Below, one piece after another: positions 17,432 through 25,784 of a stretch of DNA of 28,375 nt. This DNA is from a virus. Under the pieces are notes generated by a model. It was not told where the DNA came from. It saw only the letters and a program-made list of their open reading frames with translations, and ran no database searches. The translations under genes were made by a program, and so were the position numbers. Location of the stretch: the IMG/VR virus record IMGVR_UViG_3300008107_000287, positions 1-28,375 of that record; one strand, written 5' to 3'. Each line of letters opens with the position of its first letter. Position 1 is the first letter of the stretch.

Positions 17432-17851
17432 ATGGTATACCTATTAAGAGAAGATTTTAAAACACAGATAAAGGACACTATCCTTAACAACATTGTTGAG
17501 GGTGACTTTAATCTGCTAGATGTTGTTGAGATGCAGAGCATCTCTCAAATGACATCGTACCTGGCCGTGCGATACGATGTGCCTCAGATTTTTAACAAGC
17601 AGGAAGCGCAGCGCAATTCGCAGGTGGTTATGGTGCTGGTAGATATGTGCTTGTATCACCTTTACAGCCGTATTCAGCCAGGCCAGGTGCCGGAGCTTCG
17701 CCAAAACCGCTACGATGATGCTATAAAATGGCTAGAAGGTGTTGCTGCCGGAAAGTTTCTGCCCGATCTGCCACTACCAACAGGTACTGAAACCGGAGAA
17801 AAGTTAGTGTTACAGTATGGTTCAAGGCCTGCGCGTAACCCTTACTACTAA
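17432..17851 (+). CDS. Mu gp36-like head-tail connector protein (DUF1320)
   Basis: A 139-residue, mainly helical protein from ATG 17432, which follows the terminase stop by one base. It starts MVYLLREDFKTQI and has the gp36-like pattern of an N-terminal LREDF segment, AVRYDVPQIF, then MCLYHLYSRI and the YDDAIKWLEGVAAGK motif. This family acts as an adaptor or head-completion protein in Mu-like phages. Longer upstream starts would run through the terminase gene and are not supported. Confidence 0.82.
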   Translation: MVYLLREDFKTQIKDTILNNIVEGDFNLLDVVEMQSISQMTSYLAVRYDVPQIFNKQEAQRNSQVVMVLVDMCLYHLYSRIQPGQVPELRQNRYDDAIKWLEGVAAGKFLPDLPLPTGTETGEKLVLQYGSRPARNPYY

Positions 17852-17934
17852 AGCATGGCAAATGAAGTGGTTTAGACATGGTTTAAACGAAAGATTTTTA
17901 TAAAAACGTACAAACACCCCACTAATTAAGAAAG

Positions 17935-20010
17935 ATGGCTAAAACGCAAAGAATTAAGCCGGACATAAATCCGCAGAATCAAGGCAACGAACCGGGTATC
18001 GTTATAAACAACATCGTTGTAGGCCAACTAGAGCGTGGCAGGCAGGATGTACAGACCTGGTTTACTAATTTAAAGAGCGCAGAGCGTGTATTAAACCCCA
18101 ACAGGCGTTATCTGCTCGATACCTATCTGGATATCGACATAGATCTTCACTTGGCTTCGGTGAAAGGCAAACGGATTAGAGCATTAAAGAATGTACCTTT
18201 TGTATGGCAGGGTCTTGAAAACGATCTGATAAAGGATAACCTGTCCGCTCCATGGTTTTACGATTTTCTTGAAACTTGTGGTGAATCTCTATTCTGGGGT
18301 TACACAGTAAATGAATTCAAACTAGGCGGTTCTGGCCTTATTGAAGAATCTGTTATGATACCGCTGCAGAATGTGAAACCTCATAAAAAGGTAATCACAA
18401 AATACATGTGGGGTGATGAAGCAACAGGCTTTCCGTACACTGAAGCTCCTTACAATAAATACATACTTGAAATTGGTAAGCCTACTTATCTTGGTATGTA
18501 TGCGCGTATTGCTCCTTACGTGCTATTGAAAAGAGCTAACCTCTCAGACTTTGCTCGATTTAATGAGATGTTTGGCATGCCACTGAGATGGTATGAATAC
18601 GATCCCCACGATCCAGGTTCAAGAGTAGAGGTTGAAAAATCTGCTCAAACACAAGGTTCGGCAGCTTACATTATTGTCCCAAAGGGAACTGCTGTTAACT
18701 ACCTGGAGAGTAAGCAATCAGGAACGCAAGCTTTCACAGACTTTCATCGATTGTTAAATGACGAAATCTCTATCGGTGTTCTTGGACAAACTTTGACCAC
18801 AACCAACGATGGTAAAGGTTCTAATGCACTTGGTAAAGTCCACATGCAAGTAGAAGCTGAGATAGCTATGGAAGATAGACTATTTATTGAACTGCTTGTC
18901 AATTATAGTTTTAAAAAGAATATTCTACTTCAGCACGGATATCCTTTAAAAGATGTTAAAGGAGCATTTAACCTTACCGAAGAAGTATCAATGGAAAACA
19001 AGCTTAAGATGTGGCTTGACATGGTAGATAGAGGTTTACCTATTGCTGAAGAAGATTTCTATAATGAGTTTGGTGTACCACTACCGGTTTCAAGGCCAGT
19101 TGTTGTTAAACAAGCAAGTCCTCCAGCACCTCCGTCTAGCAGCGATCCGGCAAATCCGGATACTGATCCTTCAGATGATGATCCTGATACCGATTTATCT
19201 CGCAAGAATGTTACCAAGCTTGTAGCACAACTTTACAATGCGCAGTGCAAACATCGTCATACTCCTGTATCACTACAATTAAGTTATACAAGTGAGCTTA
19301 ACAATCTTATCGAACAACTCATACAAGATTTGTTTCAGAAAAAGATTGAGCCTGGTCAGGTAGATGGCAGACTTCGCGAGCTATACTTAAAAGAGTTCAA
19401 TGTTGCTGTATTTAAAAGCATTGGCAATGCCGATGCTGAGTTTAGAAATGCTCTACTAGATGATGTAAAGGTGTTCTCACAGTTTAAAGAGTATCAGTTT
19501 CTGCGTGCTGCAACTGATGCGCTTGTTGATGAAACTGGAGCGTTAAGAACGTTCTCTGCTTTTCGAGATGAGGTATTGAAGCTTAACAGCCAATACAACA
19601 TAGACTGGTTGCAAACTGAGTATAACCATGCTATAGGCTCTGCACGTATGGCCAAGAAATGGCAGGACATAGTAAAGAACAAAGAAACATTGCCTTTACT
19701 ACAATATGTAACTGCTGGTGATTCGCGTGTGCGACAGTCGCACAAGAAGTTGGATAAAATCATTCTACCAATGGATCATCCATTCTGGGATACTCACTAT
19801 CCACCTAATGACTGGAACTGTCGTTGCACAGTTAAGCAATTAGCAGAAGGTGAGCAAAGCATTTTGCGCATGGATGAATTGCCACAGCTTAAACCTGAGT
19901 TTTCAACCAACACAGGTAAGGCCAGGACTATCTTCCCTAAGAACCATCCCTACTACAATGCGCGTGAAGAAGATGCGGGTGCTGCAGCAAACAACTTTGG
20001 GTTAAAGTAA
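17935..20010 (+). CDS. Portal protein (DUF935, Mu gp29-like) fused to MuF minor head domain
   Basis: A 691-residue fusion. Residues about 30-385 match the DUF935/Mu gp29 portal, including DLHLASVKGKRIRAL, WFYDFLETCGESLFWGYTV, SDFARFNEMFGMPLRW and EISIGVLGQTLTT. A P/S/D-rich linker (395-422) joins it to a C-terminal Mu gpF/SPP1 gp7-like domain; residues 591-636 carry the signature AGDSRVRQSH, LPMDHPFWDTHYPPNDWNCRC. The portal is the DNA gate and motor dock; MuF proteins enter or line the head. In Mu these are separate genes. Confidence 0.9.
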   Translation: MAKTQRIKPDINPQNQGNEPGIVINNIVVGQLERGRQDVQTWFTNLKSAERVLNPNRRYLLDTYLDIDIDLHLASVKGKRIRALKNVPFVWQGLENDLIKDNLSAPWFYDFLETCGESLFWGYTVNEFKLGGSGLIEESVMIPLQNVKPHKKVITKYMWGDEATGFPYTEAPYNKYILEIGKPTYLGMYARIAPYVLLKRANLSDFARFNEMFGMPLRWYEYDPHDPGSRVEVEKSAQTQGSAAYIIVPKGTAVNYLESKQSGTQAFTDFHRLLNDEISIGVLGQTLTTTNDGKGSNALGKVHMQVEAEIAMEDRLFIELLVNYSFKKNILLQHGYPLKDVKGAFNLTEEVSMENKLKMWLDMVDRGLPIAEEDFYNEFGVPLPVSRPVVVKQASPPAPPSSSDPANPDTDPSDDDPDTDLSRKNVTKLVAQLYNAQCKHRHTPVSLQLSYTSELNNLIEQLIQDLFQKKIEPGQVDGRLRELYLKEFNVAVFKSIGNADAEFRNALLDDVKVFSQFKEYQFLRAATDALVDETGALRTFSAFRDEVLKLNSQYNIDWLQTEYNHAIGSARMAKKWQDIVKNKETLPLLQYVTAGDSRVRQSHKKLDKIILPMDHPFWDTHYPPNDWNCRCTVKQLAEGEQSILRMDELPQLKPEFSTNTGKARTIFPKNHPYYNAREEDAGAAANNFGLK

Positions 20011-20543
20011 TGCACTACACAAAGTTTATATCGGGCCTTCGTAAGCTAAAAAATGACATGCCGATATTGGTTGGTAATGAGTGTGTAAACTTTGCCCTTG
20101 ATAACATACGGGCATCACAAGATGCCTTCGGCAGACCTTTTAAAGTTCGTAGTCCAAAAGCCAAAAGAAACAAAGGCAGAAAACTTTTAATCGATAGAGG
20201 TGATGGCAGGCGTTCTATACGCATCCTGCGTGCTACTGCAGCTGTTATTGAGATTACAGCTAACGATTACATGGAAGCGCATAACACCGGAGTGAACAAA
20301 ACTGTAACTATATCTGGACACACACGAACAAAGAGCACTCGTGTTAGTGAAGGTACAGGTGTTTTTTCTGTTCGATCAAAAAGAGAAAGAACAAGAACAC
20401 GCAGAGTAGCATCAGGTAGCTATAGTGTTAAAACGCATTCACGTAAAATGAATTTACCACAGCGTACTTTTCTTGCTCCTGGTCCAAGGTTAAAGGCAAG
20501 AATTACGCGTGTATTACTTAACCGTTTTAAATCCCTTTTATGA
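20010..20543 (+). CDS. Phage virion morphogenesis protein (Mu gpG-like)
   Basis: A 177-residue, strongly basic protein. It begins with a helical region (ISGLRKLKNDMPILVGNE), followed by FGRPFKVRS, the GRKLLIDRGDGRRSIRI segment and C-terminal NLPQRTFLAPGPRLKARI, which match the gpG-like tail-completion family seen next to MuF genes. The Arg/Lys-rich middle (120-150) may bind DNA or be disordered. It overlaps the portal stop by 1 nt and the next gene by 4 nt. Confidence 0.8.
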   Translation: MHYTKFISGLRKLKNDMPILVGNECVNFALDNIRASQDAFGRPFKVRSPKAKRNKGRKLLIDRGDGRRSIRILRATAAVIEITANDYMEAHNTGVNKTVTISGHTRTKSTRVSEGTGVFSVRSKRERTRTRRVASGSYSVKTHSRKMNLPQRTFLAPGPRLKARITRVLLNRFKSLL

Positions 20544-20935
20544 ATCAGGAAAAGATACCAATCCTTTACAACTTCGAGCCAATAACCAGGCGTAATCAAT
20601 TTCTGGGTGTTGCCTTTGCGTTGTATGATGCTAACGGAGCTCCTATTAATCTGGCAGGTGCAACAATAAAAATGGATGTGCGCGAAAAGCCTGGAGCAAC
20701 TGCAGTAATCAGTTTCTCTACAGCTGCAAATACAGTTATCATTGAAACTGATGGTGAGCAGCCCGTCCAGAATCAACTAAGGCTTGCACCAAGAACCGAG
20801 GTTGATATGAATATACCTGGTGGATGGCCCTTGCCTAAAAAGTACAAGTACGATATAGAAATCAGTCTTGCCGGGCAAGGAGTACAAACATTCTTTAAAG
20901 GAGATTTCCCAATACTTGAAGACATCACCCAATGA
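20540..20935 (+). CDS. Small beta-sandwich protein, probable fibre or baseplate anchor
   Basis: A 131-residue protein beginning NQEKIPILYNFEPITRRNQF, followed by strands that read FALYDANGAPINLAGATIKM and a C-terminal KYKYDIEISL segment. The pattern resembles BppU N-terminal or similar small beta-sandwich domains that attach fibres. It lies directly before the long fibre gene with a 4-nt overlap, which supports a linker or anchor role. The family assignment is tentative. Confidence 0.6.
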   Translation: MNQEKIPILYNFEPITRRNQFLGVAFALYDANGAPINLAGATIKMDVREKPGATAVISFSTAANTVIIETDGEQPVQNQLRLAPRTEVDMNIPGGWPLPKKYKYDIEISLAGQGVQTFFKGDFPILEDITQ

Positions 20936-23103
20936 AGGTCATAGTAAAACCAAATGTTCTGCAGAGCTACAAGGTAGTTGTAAAGAACGTATTGCTTTCT
21001 CAAAATGCTGGTGGAAGTGGTGAGGTTAACACAGGCAACAATGCCGGCACAGAAGGGCTGGGCATTTACGATGGTAAAATCGGTGCCGTGCTTCAATTCA
21101 GAAATGTAAAAGCTGGCTCTGGCCGATTAGCTATACAATTTAATGTTGGCACAAAAACTTTGGAGTTTGATTTAGGCACTGTAACTATTGCAGATGTGCA
21201 AGGCTTGCAAGCTGCACTTGATGGTAAACAGCCTTCAGGCAATTATGCTAACAGTGTGCACTCTCATGCTATTGGTGATGTTACCGGATTAGCAGCTGCC
21301 ATTGCCGGTAAGATGGATGCTTCAGTTTACGATCCTAATGGCAACGGTACTGTAAATGATTCCGAACGATTAGGAGGTGTTGTTGCTGCAAGCTATGCGT
21401 TACAGTCGTATGTGGATAATGCTATCATTAATTTAGTAAATGGTTCGCCTGCACTTCTTGACACATTAAATGAGTTAAGCAATGCCTTAGGCAATGATCC
21501 TAACTTTGCCACAACAATTGCTAATGCTCTTGCAGGCAAAGAACCAACTATTACTGCCGGTACTGCTTCGCAGTATTGGGCCGGTAATAAAACATGGCAG
21601 GTGTTAAACCTTGATGCCGTAGCCGAAACGGCAAACAGAAAGCATGTTAGCCAGGCAGAGAAAGACAGTTGGAATAACAAAGCAAGCGATGGCGATAAAG
21701 GTGATGTGGTAATTAGTGCCAGTGGTGCAACTTACGAAGTACACAGTATTGCCAAGGCATTAGAGTTAAAAGGCGCATTAGCCCCTTCAACTTTGAGTGC
21801 CAATGTAAATGATTACAACCCTGCTAACTTGGCTGATGCTGCTCAGTTAAAACTATCTTCTTCTGCAAATATTGAGATTACCGGGCTTGCTGGTGGAGCA
21901 GAAGGTAGGGTAATGATTATTAAAAACGTAGGTAGTTTTCTTATTACGTTAAAAGATGAAAACGCTGGCTCAGCTGCAGCTAACAGATTTTCTACTCCTG
22001 GCGATGTTGAGCTACCTCCAGGCAAAATGGTTATTGCTGTATATGGCACCGTGCAAAACCGATGGGATGTTATTGGCTACCCAAAAAGCGATGGAATTTT
22101 TGGCACCGGCAGCGATGGTGATGTTACAATCTCTTCTGGAACAACAACATTGGTGCGCGATATGTATTACAGAAACCTAACAATTTCTGGTACAGGTAAA
22201 CTTCGAACTGCGGGTTTCAAAGTTTTTGTAGAAAACATTCTCGATTTATCAAATGCACCTTCAGGAGCTATCGATAACATTGCAGGAAATGGCACCAACG
22301 CAACCTCTAACACTGGCGCATCTGCACCAGCAGCAGATGCAACAGGCTCACTTGGTCGTGGCCAGCAAGGTGGTGCCGGTGGCGGTGGTGGTACTGGTGC
22401 CGGAACACAAGCAACTGCAGCTGCTCCTAATGCTGGTGTAGTCTTGGGCGGACAATCCGGCTCTGGTGGTGCCGGTGGCCTTGGCTCTGGTGGTGCGGGT
22501 GGTGCGCAAAGAACAAGCTCAGCGCCTACCAACACTTTCTTAATGCGTAGGCTCACAGAAGATTTTATCAGAGGTATAACACTTTTGCTTGGTGGTGGTC
22601 CCGGTGTTGGTGGAAGCGGTGGTGGTGGCGATGGTACTGCTGCTGGTGGTGGTGGCTCCGGAGGTAATGGTGGTGGTATAATCGTAATCATGGCCAAATA
22701 CATCAACCGCGGAAGCAATACTAACGCAAATATTGTGCAAGTGACCGGTGGTAATGGTGGCAATGGATTTTCTCAAACTGCTGGCAACCGCGGTGGCGGT
22801 GGTGGTGGTGGCGGTGGTGGCGGTGGATGGGTATTCATTGCTTACAACTTTTTGTTGGGTAACACTATTGTAAATGCAATAAGCTCGCAAGGTGGCACTG
22901 GTGGTAATGGTGGTAATGGATTTGGTACCGGAGTAGGTGGCAACGGTGGCAACGGTGGCTTTGGAGGCAGAGTAACGCTGTTTGATATCGAGAATGAAGC
23001 TACAACAGAAGCAACTGGTAGTGCAGGTAGCAATGGCAATGCAGCTGTTGGTACTGTTGGTGGCAGCGGTGGAGCAGGTTCTAATTTACAAGTAAACTTA
23101 TAA
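20932..23103 (+). CDS. Long tail fibre with polyglycine-rich tip domain
   Basis: A 723-residue protein. The N-terminal 20 residues are short strands, probably for attachment. Residues about 85-265 have typical fibre motifs (LQAALDGKQPSGNY, HSHAIGDVTGLAAAIAGK, NDSERLGGVVAASYAL, HVSQAEKDSWNNKA). Residues about 390-450 look like beta-helix strands. From about 465 to the end it is very Gly-rich, with a run of 12 Gly before WVFIAYNFLL and many GGNGGNG units. This composition recalls the polyglycine-II sandwich adhesins of T4-like gp38, but also other G-rich adhesins. It likely binds the receptor. Confidence 0.8.
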   Translation: MKVIVKPNVLQSYKVVVKNVLLSQNAGGSGEVNTGNNAGTEGLGIYDGKIGAVLQFRNVKAGSGRLAIQFNVGTKTLEFDLGTVTIADVQGLQAALDGKQPSGNYANSVHSHAIGDVTGLAAAIAGKMDASVYDPNGNGTVNDSERLGGVVAASYALQSYVDNAIINLVNGSPALLDTLNELSNALGNDPNFATTIANALAGKEPTITAGTASQYWAGNKTWQVLNLDAVAETANRKHVSQAEKDSWNNKASDGDKGDVVISASGATYEVHSIAKALELKGALAPSTLSANVNDYNPANLADAAQLKLSSSANIEITGLAGGAEGRVMIIKNVGSFLITLKDENAGSAAANRFSTPGDVELPPGKMVIAVYGTVQNRWDVIGYPKSDGIFGTGSDGDVTISSGTTTLVRDMYYRNLTISGTGKLRTAGFKVFVENILDLSNAPSGAIDNIAGNGTNATSNTGASAPAADATGSLGRGQQGGAGGGGGTGAGTQATAAAPNAGVVLGGQSGSGGAGGLGSGGAGGAQRTSSAPTNTFLMRRLTEDFIRGITLLLGGGPGVGGSGGGGDGTAAGGGGSGGNGGGIIVIMAKYINRGSNTNANIVQVTGGNGGNGFSQTAGNRGGGGGGGGGGGGWVFIAYNFLLGNTIVNAISSQGGTGGNGGNGFGTGVGGNGGNGGFGGRVTLFDIENEATTEATGSAGSNGNAAVGTVGGSGGAGSNLQVNL

Positions 23104-23105
23104 GT

Positions 23106-23291
23106 ATGGAATTTGTAAGCATAAATGAAACTCATCATGCAGCTATCCATCAAGAAAAAGCTGTAATGGAATTAAAGAACTGTACTGCAGAAAAGGCTAA
23201 ACAAACTATGGCCGACTGCATACTGACTCCGGAGGGTAGTGATCAGTCCTTTCGGTTTGATTTAGAGGCTGATCAATTTACAACCACTTAA
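23106..23291 (+). CDS. Small phage protein of unknown function
   Basis: A 61-residue protein starting MEFVSINETHHAAIHQEKAV, 2 nt after the fibre stop. It is helical in the first half and acidic at the end. No family recognised. Its place right behind the fibre gene suggests a fibre chaperone or small attachment protein, which is only a positional guess. Confidence 0.6.
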   Translation: MEFVSINETHHAAIHQEKAVMELKNCTAEKAKQTMADCILTPEGSDQSFRFDLEADQFTTT

Positions 23292-23299
23292 TTTCTCTT

Positions 23300-23500
23300 A
23301 TGGAAAAGAAGTATTTAATCTACAGTCATCCCTTAAATGGATACTGGTATGCAGCCAATCAGGAAATAATTGCTGATGCGACTGCAGCAACTCGTTACTC
23401 GACAAAACAAGATGCCGAAGATGCTATCATCAATGAAGTGAACGGCATGTACAGTTTATCGGGTCCTTTAGAAGTAAAGGAGTTTTTCTTAAACGTTTAA
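23300..23500 (+). CDS. Small phage protein of unknown function
   Basis: A 66-residue alpha/beta protein with YLIYSHPLNGYWYAANQE near the start and VKEFFLNV at the end. It has short gaps to the genes on both sides (8 and 4 nt). No membrane segment and no motif recognised. Probably translated with the fibre operon. Confidence 0.6.
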   Translation: MEKKYLIYSHPLNGYWYAANQEIIADATAATRYSTKQDAEDAIINEVNGMYSLSGPLEVKEFFLNV

Positions 23501-23504
23501 GTTT

Positions 23505-23993
23505 ATGGAATTTCCGGAAAAGCAAATCTATACCGATGTTATTGCTCGCTTAAAAAACAACAGCAATTACTTTATCGATGCTCATCACGAGCCTCCTGCT
23601 TACTTTGATTGGGACAGAAACCAAGAGCAGCCAGAAGAGGAAGCAAATGAACTTCCATTCAACAGGCCTGCTATACTTATTCGCTTTGGTGAGATAACGT
23701 ATGAGGCAATGGGTTCTCGCTCCAGAAGAGGCACGGTGCCAATTACGGTAAAAGTAGTACAAGACAAAACCGTAGATGCAGCTGAAGATCTTGGAACACA
23801 AGAGTTGTTTACAAAGCTTTTGGAATACAAGTACCTGGTGAATGATTTGCTCGAGTATTACAGCACAAATTGCTTTTCCGGATTAGAGCTTTTGTCCATG
23901 GAAACAGACCATACAAACAGGATGTTGCACGTAGAGACAATCCAATATCGTTGTAGGTTCACGTTACTGCGAAAGGCTAACTTACCAGAGTAA
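23505..23993 (+). CDS. Putative tail terminator/completion protein
   Basis: A 162-residue protein. It begins FPEKQIYTDVIARLKNN and contains FNRPAILIRFGEITYEAMG, a strand RRGTVPITVKVVQD and a C-terminal MLHVETIQYRCRFTLL. This alpha/beta layout (N-terminal helix, strand with RPAI, strand with V-x-V, last strand before the C-terminus) fits small tail-terminator or head-tail joining proteins. It is the last gene before the terminator at 24001-24030. Finding it behind the fibre gene is unusual. Confidence 0.6.
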   Translation: MEFPEKQIYTDVIARLKNNSNYFIDAHHEPPAYFDWDRNQEQPEEEANELPFNRPAILIRFGEITYEAMGSRSRRGTVPITVKVVQDKTVDAAEDLGTQELFTKLLEYKYLVNDLLEYYSTNCFSGLELLSMETDHTNRMLHVETIQYRCRFTLLRKANLPE

Positions 23994-24000
23994 AATGAAA

Positions 24001-24030
24001 GGGGCTGATTTTTCAGTCCCTTATTTTTTA
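24001..24030 (+). terminator. Rho-independent terminator of plus-strand structural operon
   Basis: An 8-bp stem (GGGGCTGA / TCAGTCCC, one G-T pair) with a T4 loop, followed by TTATTTTTTA on the plus strand. It begins 8 nt after the stop of the 162-residue gene. Confidence 0.85.
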
Positions 24031-24054
24031 TACCTTTATCTAAACGTTGTTGCT

Positions 24055-24348
24055 ATGGTATACTTCATCATCTGGATTGCTATTGGTTTTGTTGCTGCAT
24101 TAATTGCGCGGAATAAAGGCAATAATTCTTGCCTTGGAATGATTATTGGATTACTTCTTGGTCCTATTGGTTTACTGATAGTTTTCTTTCTACCCGATAA
24201 TGAAATAGGAAAGCTAAAAAGGACTGGCAACACAAAGCAATGCCCTAACTGTGCGGAGTATGTAAAGCCAGAAGCCAGAGTATGCAAGCATTGTGGTTAT
24301 AGTTTTGGAAGTGATTCGGGTTTCGACCTTGAAAAATACAGATCATAA
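24055..24348 (+). CDS. Small membrane/zinc-ribbon protein, probable phage cargo (moron) gene
   Basis: A 97-residue protein from ATG 24055. Residues 1-16 (MVYFIIWIAIGFVAAL) and about 27-46 (LGMIIGLLLGPIGLLIVFFL) are membrane segments. Residues about 62-81 form a zinc ribbon with two CxxC pairs (CPNC and CKHC). Short two-TM proteins with a zinc ribbon resemble superinfection-immunity or exclusion-type membrane proteins. A longer reading starting at 23995 would run through the terminator hairpin, so the internal start is preferred. It forms its own unit between two terminators. Confidence 0.7.
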   Translation: MVYFIIWIAIGFVAALIARNKGNNSCLGMIIGLLLGPIGLLIVFFLPDNEIGKLKRTGNTKQCPNCAEYVKPEARVCKHCGYSFGSDSGFDLEKYRS

Positions 24349-24350
24349 AA

Positions 24351-24379
24351 AAAAGCCAGGTTAGCCGGGCTTTTGTTTT
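24351..24379. terminator. Bidirectional terminator between convergent operons
   Basis: AAAAGCCAGG / CCGGGCTTTT inverted repeat with a TTAG loop and one internal A-G mismatch. It has TTTTGTTTT after it on the plus strand and eight T on the minus strand. It separates the plus-strand cargo gene from the end of the minus-strand DGR operon. Confidence 0.85.
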
Positions 24380-24435
24380 GGGCTCAGGGTGGTAATTCCT
24401 GATTGACTTAATAATTGCATTACAAATATACGGAT

Positions 24436-24732
24436 TTAAGTAAACTCATAATAATCATTATCTCCTCTGATGATTGTTGTAAAAGGAAATCCATCTTGTG
24501 GCACTCTCTTAATCTGATCTATAAGTACAGTAGAACCAGTAAAAACAATTCTCTTTTCATTTCCTTTTATGATTTGTAGGGTTAGTAACTCAGTGCCTTT
24601 TTTATGTTTGGAAGGTTCAACTTTATAGTCTAATACTTGAATAGATAAATTGAATAGTTTTTGTACCTGAATCTTTTCGCCTACAAACTGATTCACTTTT
24701 GGCTTGATGTTGAATTCACTAAAGTTTTTCAT
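24436..24732 (-). CDS. DGR-linked accessory protein, not Avd-like
   Basis: A 98-residue protein whose ATG overlaps the last 14 nt of the reverse transcriptase gene, so translation is probably coupled. It reads as alternating strands (GEKIQVQKLFNLSIQVLDYK, LLTLQII, RIVFTGS), one helix (TVLIDQIKRV) and a final pair of strands (FPFTTIIRG, DYYEFT). This order fits an OB-like fold but is not proof. Avd, the usual DGR partner, is a helical bundle; no such gene is visible nearby. Conserved hypothetical accessory genes have been noted in DGR surveys. A nucleic-acid-binding role that replaces Avd is an inference. Confidence 0.75.
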   Translation of the reverse strand: MKNFSEFNIKPKVNQFVGEKIQVQKLFNLSIQVLDYKVEPSKHKKGTELLTLQIIKGNEKRIVFTGSTVLIDQIKRVPQDGFPFTTIIRGDNDYYEFT

Positions 24733-25678
24733 CTTTTAAAATTGTTTTCGTAAAGTGTTTCGCATCGCAGTGTTTCAACCAACCTAAGTAACTAGCTTGT
24801 GAGGCATGGTTCGGATTAGATGCCATCTTACGTGCAAATGATTTCTTAATTGACTTTCTGATTAGTATATGAGAATGAAAGAATTTATATCCAACGTAAT
24901 CTATGCCTCTAGCAGCAACAGGAAATACCTGGTGATTATCTTTTACTTCTAACTTCAAAGATTTTAGGTATTGCTTGATGTCAGACAGTAAGTTATGTAA
25001 TACCTGTTTATCTGAATGAAGAATAACAATGTCATCGGCATATCTGTAGTAGTACTTTACCGCTTTTTGTTCTTTTATCCAATGGTCGAAATAGCTGAGG
25101 TAAAAGTTTGCCAGATACTGGCTAAGGTAGTTGCCAATGGGTAAGCCTGGCGCACTGTCTATTATTTCATCGAGTAGTTTTAAAAGACGATGGTCCTTTA
25201 TCTTTTTTCTAATCAATGATTTTAGTATGTCGTGATCAATACTTGGATAAAACTTCTTGATGTCAAACTTTAAACAATAGCGTGTTTGATTCTCATTTAC
25301 TAAATCTTGTTTGAGTGTGTAAAATAGTTTGTGTATGCCTCGGCCTTTTATGCACGAGTAAGTGTCTTTTGTAAAGGTGTTTACAAAGATTGGTTCGAGT
25401 ACATTCATTACTGCATGATGCGTGATTCTGTCTGGATAGTAAGGAAGTCTATAAACCAATCTTTCTTTAGGTTCATATATAGTAAAAACATCGTATCTAG
25501 ATGTTTTGTAATTCCCATTTAGAAGTGTGTTATGAAGAGCAATAATGTTCTGCTCTTGATTACGAAGGTGTAGTTTAACTCCGTATTGATTTGATTTGCC
25601 TTTTTGGGCTTTTAAATCTGCAAGTTGTAGATTTTCTATGCTTGCAATTTTATCGAAGATGTTATTTATTCTTTTCAT
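24719..25678 (-). CDS. Diversity-generating retroelement reverse transcriptase
   Basis: A 319-residue RT. Motif A is CLKFDIKKFYPSI with catalytic Asp139. Motif 4 reads LPIGNYLSQYLANFYLS (residues 179-195); the IGxxxSQ form instead of the QGxxxSP of group II intron RTs is the hallmark of DGR RTs. Motif C is YRYADDIVIL with the Asp pair 215-216. No maturase or endonuclease domain follows. The C-terminus has IDYVGYKFFHSHILIRKS, normal for the thumb region of this family. It lies 106 nt downstream of the template repeat and copies that RNA into adenine-mutated cDNA that replaces the variable repeats. Confidence 0.96.
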   Translation of the reverse strand: MKRINNIFDKIASIENLQLADLKAQKGKSNQYGVKLHLRNQEQNIIALHNTLLNGNYKTSRYDVFTIYEPKERLVYRLPYYPDRITHHAVMNVLEPIFVNTFTKDTYSCIKGRGIHKLFYTLKQDLVNENQTRYCLKFDIKKFYPSIDHDILKSLIRKKIKDHRLLKLLDEIIDSAPGLPIGNYLSQYLANFYLSYFDHWIKEQKAVKYYYRYADDIVILHSDKQVLHNLLSDIKQYLKSLKLEVKDNHQVFPVAARGIDYVGYKFFHSHILIRKSIKKSFARKMASNPNHASQASYLGWLKHCDAKHFTKTILKDEKL

Positions 25679-25748
25679 CCTTTGCTTTTAATGAGTCGCC
25701 TTCTTCCAATAAGGTTTACCAACGCCTCATGTTTTGTTAAGTTATTTT

Positions 25749-25762
25749 TTGCCAAGTGGCAA
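25749..25762. repeat. Hairpin in the spacer downstream of the template repeat
   Basis: TTGCC / GGCAA inverted repeat with a 4-nt loop, 22 nt beyond the template repeat, followed by A6 on the minus strand. It may be a structural element of the template RNA. It is unrelated in sequence and distance to the hairpins after the variable repeats. Confidence 0.5.
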
Positions 25763-25784
25763 GGCCTGTTTCGGTATGTTTGTT

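Noticed and set aside
17862-17903. A 13-codon ORF (MKWFRHGLNERFL) between the gp36-like and portal genes
   Set aside because: Too short to support without conservation data; nothing distinguishes it from chance.
20932-23103. A third variable repeat in the fibre gene
   Set aside because: No copy of the conserved GGCGGTTCCTCCGG or GTCxGCTCGC parts of the repeat was found in the fibre or other tail genes by eye.
22167-23153. Long Pro-rich minus-strand frames opposite the fibre gene
   Set aside because: They are the antisense of Gly-rich codons (GGN read as NCC), so the open frames are a composition artefact.
23995-24054. Upstream 20-residue extension of the membrane/zinc-ribbon gene
   Set aside because: This stretch overlaps the terminator hairpin and T tract; the ATG at 24055 begins directly with the membrane segment and is more likely.
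24719-25678. Group II intron or retron reverse transcriptase
   Set aside because: The IGxxxSQ motif, lack of maturase domain and the linked TR/VR set identify a DGR RT.
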